A stretch of 29,661 nucleotides of DNA from Euprymna scolopes (taxonomy: Eukaryota; Mollusca; Cephalopoda; Sepiida; Sepiolidae), in contig CM044519.1 in NCBI GenBank assembly GCA_024364805.1, positions 43,081,091 through 43,110,751 on the forward strand, given 5' to 3'. Below are positions 1 through 10,600 of the stretch, piece after piece. How positions within the stretch are numbered: the first letter of the stretch is position 1; each line of letters opens with the position of its first letter. The notes beneath the pieces were generated by a model that saw only the letters and a program-made list of their open reading frames with translations, ran no database searches and was not told the origin of the DNA. The position numbers and the translations under genes are program-made.

Positions 1-54
1 ATTCCGATTAATCGTCCCACCACTAATATATATATATACACACATATGCATGCA

Positions 55-125
55 TATGGGCGTGGCTCAGAGACTAAGGGATGAAGGTGGAGAGTTGTAT
101 GTTTTGGTTTTGATTCTAACTGATG
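55..125 (+). repeat. Possible tRNA-derived SINE head
   Basis: GCGTGGCTCAGAGACTAAGG resembles a pol III A box, and GGTTTTGATTCTAAC about 40 bases later resembles a degenerate B box. The spacing suits a tRNA-derived SINE. Body and tail cannot be defined, so this is tentative. Confidence 0.35.
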
Positions 126-254
126 ACAACCAAGTTATATATATGTTTTAGTTTTGATCTCATTACTATATTTTAGGTTCAATATAATAATCGATAGATA
201 ATTGTCTCTATAGTCATAAATATGTAATCTGCACGAATTAAACTATCATATTTA

Positions 255-300
255 AGCATATCTTACGACCGGGCAACGCCAGGCGGTCTGTTAGTATATA
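255..300 (-). repeat. Fragment of interspersed repeat with CCTGGCGTTGCCCGG end motif
   Basis: Read on the minus strand, this has the conserved start of a common invertebrate repeat (ctaacagaccgcctggcgtt, then gcccggtc). Related starts occur in plus orientation near 1205, 9250 and 23830. Family not identified. Confidence 0.4.
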
Positions 301-599
301 CATATCAAGAATTGGAACGTTCAAGAGAACAAAAAGGAATCATGGTGAAATTATTATCACAATGAATTTCTACAGTTCAATGTTATAGGGCAAATTCTGA
401 TACAAAAATTTATTTGTATTATTCAGACTACTGTCTTCGACTTCAGTTTTATTTTCACAACGTTTCAGTCGATGTAACCTATTTTCTTCACGTGTATCTT
501 GTCAAATTCGTAATCTTTTTGTAAAACTCTGTAATCTTACTGTCGAACTTGGGAATTTGTACAGAATTTTGAACGTAACCATTTATTTAATTCATGGGG

Positions 600-765
600 G
601 TAGCATGCTTTTGTTCCATCAGCCATGACCGGGTAGAAATCCTAAGTAATTCGCAATTGTATTTTATATGTTGCCCACACTGAGGGTTGAACCTTTAACC
701 TCCAGAAGAGTGTAACTTACAACTGAATTTTTATCTAGTACTTTAACCACTACGCCACCAATCCT
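600..765 (-). repeat. tRNA-derived SINE
   Basis: On the minus strand an A box TGGCGTAGTGGTTAAAG (747-757 holds its core) is followed by a B box GGTTCAACCC (684-693). The 63-base spacing is longer than in most tRNAs. The body continues toward 600. It cannot be an intact tRNA because no acceptor-stem pairing is evident. Confidence 0.6.
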
Positions 766-784
766 TGCATATATATTCACATAT

Positions 785-1165
785 ATCTTGGAATGGGCAT
801 CTGTCTAGTATTTATATAAAGTTAGATATGTTTGTATATTTGTATGTATAGAATTCACTCCTAAACTAATTAACCGATCATTATGAATTTTGTAGCTAGG
901 TGTTGGGTGAATAATGTGGGCTATATTTAGTTTCATTTAGTTTTATGTTAAAGTGGCAAAGAAGGGATAGTGAAAATTTAGGTACCTTCGATTTTTGTGA
1001 AAACTTAAAAATAGGGAATAGACATCAATTAATAAATATTTCCCAATTTTTGGAGTATTTAAAAAAATATTAAAAAATAAGAGGGATAATATAAGCACAA
1101 CCTCCCATTGGAAAATTTTAATATTTCAGATTTGTATCAAATTTGATCCACAGTTATTAGACATG
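785..1165 (+). repeat. Dispersed repeat R1, copy A
   Basis: Anchored by TTCACTCCTAAACTAA, ATCATTATGAATTTT and a later block reading GGGATAATATAAGCACAAC, in the same order as in copies B (4555-4885) and C (10925-11285). The copies are clearly diverged by eye, so the family is old. I could not assign it to a known superfamily. Confidence 0.6.
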
Positions 1166-1204
1166 TGTTTGTGTACTTTCTATATATTATATTTTATGTA
1201 ATTG

Positions 1205-1931
1205 CTAACCGAGAGACCCAACGTTATCCAGGATTGAATGAGAATCATCAAATTTTCCATTTTCCCATACTTTTTATTGATCACCAGCTCTAGTTGGGGA
1301 TCCACCACAGTGTATAGGGAGGAAGCATTACCCCACCCCATGCAGTGCAGTGACTTAATCCATAATATATAGTCTATATTGCACTGTAGAGAATCTACTG
1401 TTGATTTTATAAAATTATTTGTAAATAATGGCTTCACTTCAAGTTTAAAATGAAAAAGTCAAGTATCATGGTTTAATTGTGCTCTGAACAGAAATATCAA
1501 TTTCGAACGTGCCCCTATCTTATCAAAGAACTAACTGTTGATTTTGAAATTATTTTTACATAATTAATGGATTTAAAGTTAAACGTACAAAAGTCAAGTA
1601 TCATGTATTAATTGTGCTTTAAAAAGAAACACTCATTTCGAATGCGCCCCTGTCTTAATAAAGAATGTACTGCTTGTGCAGTGATAAAATTACTCAAATG
1701 CACTTGTTATGTTAGGTCGTACAAAAGTGTTAACTTTGCTTAAAATCAGACTTCTTTCTTTGATTGGATTTTTCGATTATTGATTTTCGATACTTATCAG
1801 ATGCATTCCAATACAAAACCTACGTAAGAACACTCCCAGACACACCATGTGAAATTTTTTTAAAAATCAGCCCAACCGTTTCCGAGTCTATAGGGAACGA
1901 ACTCACACACAGGCAATTTTTTTTATATAAG
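1205..1931 (+). repeat. Old interspersed repeat with CACACACAGGCAATTTT tail
   Basis: It starts near GAGAGACCCAACGTTATCC and ends with GAACTCACACACAGGCAATT, T-rich sequence and TATATAAG. The same head and tail pair is seen at 23826-24330 and possibly 9247-10945. Within it, about 1425-1535 and 1545-1650 are similar to each other (GTCAAGTATCATG..TTAATTGTGCT), an internal duplication. Confidence 0.45.
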
Positions 1932-2254
1932 ACTAGAGATTAATTCGTTTAATTGCTTAAAAGTGAGAATAAATTGAACAGAAAAATGTCATGGACGAAA
2001 ACAATCTGTGGACGAAAACAAAGATGTGTGTATCTGTGAGTGTGTTTGAGTGCGAATTTGTGAGTGTGTTCGTGAGTGTGTCTTATCTTTGTATTGTTGT
2101 TGAGCACCATTCATTCATTTCAAATGAATCTGATGATTATTGTTGGCATTCCTTTCTCCGATATCTTTCTAGTTATAATACTTTCTAGAAAGACAACAGC
2201 TACTTACAAGAGGTACCACATAAATCTTACCAACATATCTAAGTGAAAATGTTT

Positions 2255-2330
2255 CTGTGGAACAAACTGGATTTGAACTTGGCACATGCAGGTTGTCAGT
2301 CCGTGTCATTAACCACTTTGCCACTGTCTT
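2255..2330 (-). repeat. tRNA-derived SINE head
   Basis: On the minus strand the A box TGGCAAAGTGG (2313-2323) and B box AGTTCAAATCC (2269-2279) are 44 bases apart, the canonical tRNA spacing. The 5' end abuts the hAT-like MITE at 2334. Confidence 0.65.
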
Positions 2331-2333
2331 CAC

Positions 2334-2514
2334 TAGGGCTAGGACAGCAGCATGTTCTTTTCATTGTTTTGACTCTCGAGTGTGTATCCGTTTATATCTT
2401 ATATGCTTTTATATAGAGTGATGTGATTCTCGGTTGATTAACTGTGTCTAATTGTGTCGGATATGTACTTGAGAGTCAAAACAATGATAAGAATATGTTG
2501 TTGTCATAGCCCTA
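2334..2514. mobile_element. hAT-like MITE, copy 1
   Basis: A 181-bp nonautonomous element with terminal inverted repeats beginning TAGGGCTA. The two ends pair over roughly 45 bases with mismatches, through TTGTTTTGACTCTC. Its reverse complement aligns along its length with copy 2 (15494-15661). No coding capacity. The TAGGG terminus and the 8-bp target duplication of copy 2 point to the hAT superfamily. The flanks here show no convincing 8-bp duplication, so copy 1 may be older or its flanks altered. Confidence 0.75.
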
Positions 2515-2615
2515 GCACCTGTCTTTTTGTGTATGTGTTTTTACATGTGCGTATTTATTTAAGTGTTTGTGTATATTTTCTATATGTTATATAATTATCA
2601 ATGTATTTTTTGCAG

Positions 2616-2750
2616 TCTCATTATTCGTCATTGCATGGCGTCATTTTCTTGGGGCTTGGAATTGAGAATCTTGTCAAGGTGAAAACCGACGAACGTGGAC
2701 GTATGTGTCTCAAGGATTTAGAAGCCAATGTTCAACGTACGATAAAACAA
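2616..2750 (+). CDS. Exon 1 in window: PLP-stacking histidine segment
   Basis: This exon has 45 codons, phase 0 at both ends. The acceptor is TTTTTTGCAG and the donor GTAAGA. It begins [15 protein letters not shown], where the family has SHYS or CHYS; that histidine stacks on the PLP ring in known structures. [14 protein letters not shown] matches the family block DERGKM..DLE. An in-frame ATG at 2601 lies inside the acceptor tract and is not the start codon. The preceding exon, which should carry the GG-S-N block and end near FTSE, was not found in 1-2600. Confidence 0.93.
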
Positions 2751-5700
2751 GTAAGAATTTTATTTTCGTTTTCTCATCCCATTTATTAGGTTGGGGAATA
2801 AAATAATGTCGTTTTTTGACGTTCAACGTCATGTCAAAAACGACATTATTTTTGCACCAAAATAATAGTTTGTCTTTTTTTCTCTCAATAAGCTAACCAA
2901 CGAACGTCAAATGCATGGGTAGCTGCTATGACAATCCTGGAAGGAGCCAAAGTGGCAGCAGTTCCAAATGGAACATATCTTGAAGTGGTTATCTCCCCCA
3001 AAAAAGGCTGACATATTTTATTGACTAGTTTTATCGGTTTTTCGCAGCAGTGACAGATCAAATTGCTCTACCATGCAAAAAATTATTTCTTTTTTAACAC
3101 TTGTCTAGTTACAACAACTGTCAACAATTTCCTTTACTCTCTGTGTTTAAAGCTAAAGGAAAATTCCATGAACAAAATTTCTTTTCTAGAATTACGGCTG
3201 TAGAACACAATACCACGAGGTTGCTTAGTCTAATGTGAACAAGTTCTTGTTGAGCCGTCTTATTAAATAATCAAACTCTACTCTTCACTGCAGATTGAAC
3301 TCACTACGCAAGTTTGTGGTGTAATTCAAATCTTGTTGGTAGCTGAATACTTGATGCTTTGCCAGGGCTATCAAGGGTATTTTTTATTGTGACGCCATCA
3401 TGGGGTGCCTACCATGGCTTAAGAGAGTCCCATCTACCCTCGAGAGAAGGATAGACCATGCCAGTTTCTCAACCTGGTATTTTACCTCGCGGTACATACA
3501 GCACCTCGCCTTCCCAAATGGTCGCCCATCTGGTACTAGCCAGTCTCAACGTTGCTTAACTTTGGTGATCTGACGAGAACCGGTGTGTCAACATGATTGT
3601 GCCAAGTTAACTCTACCCTACTTCCACCATTACCAATCATCACAGTGTTGTCTCACCTGACAATCTTTAACCCTTATCCTCGAGTGGCCTTTGGACCTTG
3701 GTAAGCAGTAACCTCCTTAGTAAAAAAAAAATAATTTGTTTTTCTTTTTTTTGATTGTGTGGATTGATTTTCAGTTTTATTTTTATTCAATATTAGCTTT
3801 TTTTCAGTCACTTAAAAAAAAGAAAGTTCGAGTGACAACTACTTTCTTTTTTTTTCACAGTTCGTTTGTTTTTTGTGGGTTTTTTTACTCAGGATAAATG
3901 TAATGGTCAAGGGAAGGTTTGTTATGTTTTGTAAGAAACTGACATGTCTCAGAAAGGACTATATTTGTTTAAATAGCTGAGTGATCGTGTCTATTTGGTT
4001 AATACAATTTAGCAAGTCATCTTAAAGAACATTTGTTTGTAGTCGTATGCTTAAGCTTTAGGCTGTCAGCGTATGTTTCAAAATCTTTCCCTGTCCATAT
4101 TTATGGTTTACATCAACTAATCATATTCTTATGAGAAAGAACCCAAATGTATCCATATTCATTACATCATAAACAAATAATAAAATCAAAGTGTTTATTA
4201 CAAATAAAATTGAGTTGCAAATAAAATAGGTAAAATGAATTGATAAAATATGGTAGCCTTTTTAGGAGCTAATCGCTTCAAGATATCGTACATATTCAGG
4301 GTGATAAAAAAAGAGAAGAAAATCCCAAAATGATTGTTTTATTTCTTCAAATCAATTTTTTTTTAATTGACAATTGACTCAACAAACAGCAAAAGAAAGA
4401 AATTGTTTCTTTTTTTTTATGATAGGATCATGATATTTGATTTCCATGTTTAAACTGACAAGTCCAGAAAATACTTTCTAATTGTCAGTTTAAAATCTTA
4501 AAAATTGATTTTGAACAATACACTCACACTATAGTATAAATAGGTTAGCCATCTTGGATTCTATTATATCTATCCATGTATAAAACTATGTATATTTATC
4601 TGTTTATATAGTTGTATGTACAAGATTCACTCCTAAACTAACTGATCATTATGAATTTTTAGAATATAACTGCGATGTGTAAGGGATCGTAATTTGAGCT
4701 ATATTTAGTTTAATTTGATTTCATGTAAAGGGGGCAAAAAGGGTGTGGAAGTCCTACATAAAAACCCAATTTTTATACATTTTTAATACTCCCAATTTTC
4801 AGTTTCTCTGAAGTATTGTAAAGGGTTTTAGTGGACGATATGGATACAAATTCCCCTTTGAAAATTCAACCAGATTTGATCCATTGTCATTGGACACCAA
4901 TTAAGGTAGATTCCCTGAATTTTAATTTCTTTTTCATTCTAAAAGGGAGTCACCACTTATCAAGGTCTGAAGGCCACTCGAGAATTAGGGTTAATGAGTG
5001 TATGGTAGTCATCAGAACAGCAGTGTAGTAATCGTTAGTGGCGGAAATTGAGTATAGTTTGATTATTTAAGGGAATGGTTCATCAGGAACTTGTTTGCAT
5101 TGGACTTGAAGATGACCATGTTGTGGTCAGCTGGAAAGCAGGTCAGTGCAATAGAGTTTTTAAGACTTCTACAGCTTAAGCTTTCAATTGAAGACATTTG
5201 ATCAAAATTAGAATAAGGATACTAGACATAAAGTTTAGTATCATTATATCTTGATTTTAATCCTCGTAAAAGAGCATGAATGTGGTGAAAAACTTTGCTC
5301 ATGGAATTAATTTTAACCATCCTGGGACGGGTATTTTCATAGTTATTATTATAATAATCAATTGGATTCTATTATTATTATCCAACCAAAAGATTCGATT
5401 TTTTATATTTTGGAAACAATAGTTTTTAAATTAGTTACTTTTATCTTTTGTAATTTTATGATTTTATTAAAAGTTGAACAGAAATAAACTAAAAAAAGAA
5501 GTTAAAAAAAAACAACCCAAAGAATTTTGAAGCATTTTTTACTATAGACAAAAAACCGAAAAGGTATTAAACAAATATAAAAAAATCAATGTTACCAAAT
5601 ATTATTATGAGTTCCCTAAATCTGCCTCATGAAGGTCATATCCATGTTAATTGGGGTTGAGACGATTAATCGCAATAAAGGATGGGAAAAATCAGAACTT

Positions 5701-7661
5701 TTGGGGGTATTGGAATTGGAAAAGTTAGTGCTTATTTTTCGATGCCAAAAATGATACCTTTAATAGTTTAATTTTTTTGGTTTTATTTTGTTTAAAATTT
5801 CATTTTCCAACGCTAGCACTAAAGATAAAATGATGAATATTTATTGATTTTACATCAGTAAAATAAAAATCTTTAGATCACTCCAAAAGTGTGTTTTGTG
5901 CTTGTGAAAATTTATGCATATAATACATTATGGTAATCTGAAAAAAAAAGATAAAAAAACTAACTCTATAACTGCATATTTAAAGATTTAAAAAAAATCG
6001 GAATCGTAAATTGTATCAGAATCAGGAAAAATTTTGGAATCATCCCATCACTGTTGTTAATTTTAATCCTAATTAATTTGATGAGGGATTGGTCAGCTAA
6101 TACCACTTGACCTAAATCTTCCGACGCCAGAAAGAGGCCGGAAATTAGGGATCCTTTTCGTACACTAGCACCGACGTTTGAATTGCTATTAGGACATTTT
6201 CTTGCACAGTTTATTACAAGCTGTGTATATGATTGTAGTACCAGACAGCTGGAATCAGACCCATGATTCTTCGTAACAGACGGCAGTTTTTGAATTTGCA
6301 TTAAAACGATATGGGACAGTTGCTGTGTTGTTTGCATAGTATTAACTTAATTCCTTAATTGAATACCTTTTGATTTCTTTAACCGAATTATTATGCAAAC
6401 TTGTTTCTGAAGAAGATATAGTTTTGTGCACTATTTAATGCAAAGAACACAATAACTAAATGGACAATGGACATCGTAATGAATCAAACTATAAAACGTA
6501 ACTACTCAGTGAATAGTGAACAATACTAATAGCTAGGGTAAACTTTAATGTTTTTTTGTTTCTTTATGGTAATCGCTTTAGACAAGTCATGAAGCCACTA
6601 GATATAAGGAACTAGCAAGAATAAAAGATGATTATTGCAAAGACATTAGATGTCTGTTGGCCCGAGTCTTGAAAAGACCAAGATAGGAGGAAAACAGTCA
6701 GCAGGAAGAGAGTTCCACAAATCTGCAGTTCTCAGCTTGTTTTTGTTTTACGGCATATCAACGTCTTTTTTTTTTTTTTTGCTTATTTCATGTCGAATTC
6801 AATAATTTTGAAAAAAGTTTTATGTTTCAAGTTTTTTTATATCTTCAAATATTTATTCATGTTTTTTACTTTGGCTTGGTTGTTTTGTAGAGGGAAATTA
6901 TTGTTTTTGTTTTTTACTTCGCAGGACATGATTGAGTTTTGCAAAAGGAAAGGAAAAAATAGCCTTAATGTTTGGTGCATCGTAGGTTAGGAAGCCGGTA
7001 TTTTCAGACAATCTTATCCAGTAGTACCAGGGACACAATAACAAACCAAACTATGAACCGCAGTTGCTCAACGAATAGTAGGGACAACACTAATAACCAG
7101 TGTAAATTTTAATGTTTTTTTGTTGTGTTGTTGTTTCTTATGAAATCGCACCAGACAAGGTGTGAAGCCACTTGATGCAAAGAGCTAAAAAGAACGAAAG
7201 ATATTAATCATATAACATTATTCGGTTTTCTAAATTTCCAAATTAAATTAATCATTTATATTAATAATGAGTAGAGAAGACTGGAGTGTTTTTTTGGCAG
7301 TATTCTTTTCGTAAATTGTGCCAGACAAAAGTGCCTTCATTTTCTTTGTACATGTAATCCTCTTGTCCAATATGACAAGAAACTAATGCCTGTTGGATAT
7401 AAGCGTTGATTTTCGTTTTATTTTTTCCCCAGGGTCATCGTCCAACAGTTGTTGTAGCAACATCCGGTACAACAGTTCTAGGAGCTTATGATCCTCTCAA
7501 TGGCATTGCGGACATCTGCGAAAAATACAATATGTGGCTGCATGTTGATGTAAGTATTCTTCCTCTCTCTCTCTATCTGTCTCTTTACCTCTTTACCTCT
7601 CTATCTCTCTCTCTACCGTTCTTTATCTTTACCTCTCTCTCTCTTTCTCTCTCTCTCTCTA

Positions 7662-7699
<38 letters not shown>

Positions 7700-10600
7700 C
7701 TGTTTGTCTCTATTTCCCTCCTATTTGATTTATGTGCCCACTCACGAGTACAAGATCTGTTTTTGATGTGAAGAAAACACCGCTTCCCAAAAAGAGGCAC
7801 TCTGGATTTGGACAAAAGTCTCAATCAAGAAGAATTTCTCCTTCACTCACAGAAAAGATGAATGTATATGAAGGACATTCTAGAAGTTATACCCCCGACC
7901 CACTTTTCGTAGCAGTAGAGCAACGAAACTTGGCACAGTTATTCTCTACATAGAAACCATTTAGAGTTATGCATTACTCTCACCATTTAATGCAGCTTTT
8001 GTAGAACACCACAGGTTGATCCTCCAACCATGAAGTACTTTTGTAAATCAAGATTGCATCTTCTGGGAAATGCTTTCCTTTCAAAAATAACTTTATGCTT
8101 TGGAAGAGATGAAAGTCAGAAGTACAAGGTCAGAAGAGTAGTGAAGATGGAGAAGGATTTCATAGCTACATTTTGCTCTGTGTCATTCTTTCTATCTTTT
8201 TATTCTTTGACCTATTTGTGTTTGTCATCTTTTCTCTTTTTCATTTGTCCTATTACGTTGTCCAGAAAGTATATGCTGATTTTTAGTAGATCATGTTTCG
8301 ACATGTTAGAACATGTCAAAGTATTGATAGATATAATATACTTATATTTCTGGTTAGTGCACATTTCAAACTCTATGTTGGAGCTAAAAATTATTTGCTT
8401 TTGTAACCCTTTGAAAATGAAAAATTGTAAGACCCATATTAGACAGCTAATGCTTTATCGAAAATATAAGTTGTGCAATGGTTGATTAAATAGTTAATGC
8501 CATATATTTTTTTGGACTTTTCATTTCCTTTAAAATTCAGTATAAACTTTTCAAAGAACCGGATATTTTTTGTTTATCCTTTGTTTTTGTTTTTTTTCTT
8601 TTCTTTGCACTATTTTTCTGCTTTTTTTTTTTTGTTCCCTTTTTTCTTTTTTGTTGTCTCATTTCCTTTCTTTCTTTTGTCTTATTCTAGTTTTTTTTTT
8701 CTTATTTTCTCTTTTTATCCTATTTTCACCTTTTTCTTTGTCCTATTTTCTTTATATCTTTGTTCTATTTTCCCTTTTCTTGTTCTATTTTCTTTTTGAT
8801 CTTTGTCCAATTTTTCTTTTTTGTCTTTTCTGTCACTTTTTGTCCTGTTACTGTATTTATCCCATATTTCATATTTCTTCTTGTATTTCTCCCCTCTATC
8901 CCACCCTCTTTCTTTCTCTGTTATGACTGTTTCTCGATTTTTTTTTCACATTTTCTTCAACAGATTTTTCCTAATTTGTAATTTTTCTATTCCAGGCTGC
9001 TTGGGGCGGTTCTGTGTTATTTTCTGAAAAACACAGATACAAAATGGCAGGAATTGAAAGGTAAATAAACTGAAACGTGTGTGTGTGTTTAATATAAATT
9101 CGGGACGAAGGTTTTATCCACTGTGCCATTGTCTCGAGCAAGAAAGGAAAACAAAAAAATATTAGTAATAGTAAAAAGGAAAAAAAAAAAATATCAGTAA
9201 TAGGAAGAGTGCTCAATTCGATTTTATGAAGAGCTTTTATATTGTTATTAGTGGGGGTACCTAGCGTTGCTTGGGTGTTTCGAGGTGTGTGTGCTTTTGG
9301 GTAAATCAAAACAAAAGAATAAACAAAGACTTCTTGCCTGGGTGTTTGTGTGTGGGGGGGGGGTTAAAAAAAGTTTTGGTAGGTAAGTAGGAAGGATCGA
9401 ACCCGAAGCCTTGAGGCGAAGTTGGAAAATAAAGTGTAAAAAAAACGTGCGACATTAACCGCCAGGCCAACAAGAAGTAGTAACGGTGTTATATATATAG
9501 TTCATTATTATTATTATTATGATTATTCTTTTCTTGTTGTTGTTAGGTCTTATTTATAGTAAGTCTTAGAGAGAGATGATGTTGTTGAGAGAGATGTTCG
9601 TGTTATAAAGAGATTCATATATATAAAATGTTCATACTTAGAAGTGTAGAAGCTCTTTGAGTGTTGAGACAGTCTCAGTGTTCACATTGTGTATGTAAGA
9701 TGTGTATGTAAAGACATTTTAAACCACATGATATACAAGACATATAGTGACAATTTTCACTTTACCTTTTGGTAGAATTACAACACAAAGTGTTTATAAA
9801 AACACATGATGGGTTTATTTCTTTTCCCGACCGGTCGTGGTTTTCATAGTCAAGAATGCAAAGCTTCACATTCTATGTTTCAAAGGTGACCGTCTCGCTT
9901 CTAGACGTTCGGCTCCCATGTCCAGACTGTCGTCTGTCGTCCTCAGACTCCCTCCCAGCCTCTCTCTCAGTTTCTCCCTGCTTAACTCTAAAGTTTCTAA
10001 CTATATCGAGAACTTCCCATTTTCCATGACGTCATACACATGTTAAAACATGTGTCTTCTTTCACGTGTTGTGGAAATGCGTGTCCAAAACTTTTTCCTT
10101 TGTTTACAAAAGGAATTTTAACCTATATTCCTAGTAATCTATATTTCCAATATGTTAAAAACATGTTTATTAAATTATCTTATAGTTGCATTCTTCAATT
10201 GAATTTTCATAACAGAATTGACAATGCACATTCTTTTCTTAAAACTATTTTATCTCTAAGCTAAACAATGGTTTGTTTTTTACATTCCATTTGCTAATTC
10301 TCTCTCGTAATCTATTTCTAAACCTAAATTACGAGGTTCGAATTTCGTCTATTCTATTTCATTTTCATTTTAACTAAATCTCTCTTTTTATACTTACATG
10401 AAAAGGGGACAGCCCTTATCATGTAACAACGGAAAGATGTTTGAATTTATTTAAGTATTAAGAATTGGCAGGTGCCCGTACTTAATGACTTAATGAGGTC
10501 AACTTTCATTGCGGGGCAGTTTTTTATTTACTGCAGGGCAGTTTTTTTTTATTTCCCCAAGATGTTGGAGGGGGGACCAGCTCCTCATAAAAAGGGGATT

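Larger units (their letters stand above)
1..2615 (+). other. Upstream intron (part) filled with old repeats
   Basis: No coding exon is recognisable. The stretch holds tRNA-derived SINE-like pieces near 60-120, 600-770 and 2255-2330, one copy of a dispersed repeat at 785-1165, a CCCAACGTTATCC-type repeat at about 1205-1931 and a hAT-like MITE at 2334-2514. Open frames at 1180-1437 (minus) and 1991-2188 (plus) have repeat-like composition and no family resemblance. Confidence 0.7.
2751..7432 (+). other. Intron 1 (4682 bp)
   Basis: Phase 0 intron. It holds a mini mariner hairpin, a 5S-derived SINE inside repeat R2, R1 copy B, a second R2 copy, and two copies of repeat R3. The stretches 3720-4550 and 5330-6400 are T/A-rich, and apart from a 13-bp inverted repeat I see nothing identifiable in them. 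The 123-codon minus-strand open frame at 5966-6337 is not recognisable. Confidence 0.85.
7550..8995 (+). other. Intron 2 (1446 bp)
   Basis: Phase 0 intron. It begins with CT and TA microsatellites, then about 800 bases of mostly unidentified sequence, then a pyrimidine-rich tract to the acceptor. A 73-codon open frame at 7732-7953 has a less repeat-like composition than its surroundings but matches no family I know. Confidence 0.85.

Noticed and set aside
2255-2330. tRNA gene
   Set aside because: A and B boxes have tRNA spacing but I could not form an acceptor stem; it fits a SINE head.
2601-2789. ATG-initiated open frame over exon 1
   Set aside because: The ATG lies in the splice acceptor tract and the frame runs past the GTAAGA donor; only 2616-2750 is coding.
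3490-3602. Functional 5S rRNA gene
   Set aside because: The sequence diverges at several conserved positions, is followed by a SINE-like body and is flanked by a target duplication.
4831-5028. 65-codon plus-strand open frame
   Set aside because: It spans the end of an R1 copy and the start of an R2 copy, so it is a chance fusion of repeats.
5966-6337. 123-codon minus-strand open frame
   Set aside because: A short SVRKGS stretch recalled a transposase motif, but no other block fits and the end is low-complexity.
8497-9027. Several Phe/Leu/Ser-rich plus-strand open frames resembling membrane proteins
   Set aside because: They are translations of a pyrimidine-rich tract in overlapping frames.
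9540-10560. LTR retrotransposon fragment beginning near TGTTAGGTCTTATTT
   Set aside because: No matching closing end, no target duplication and no coding remnant could be found.
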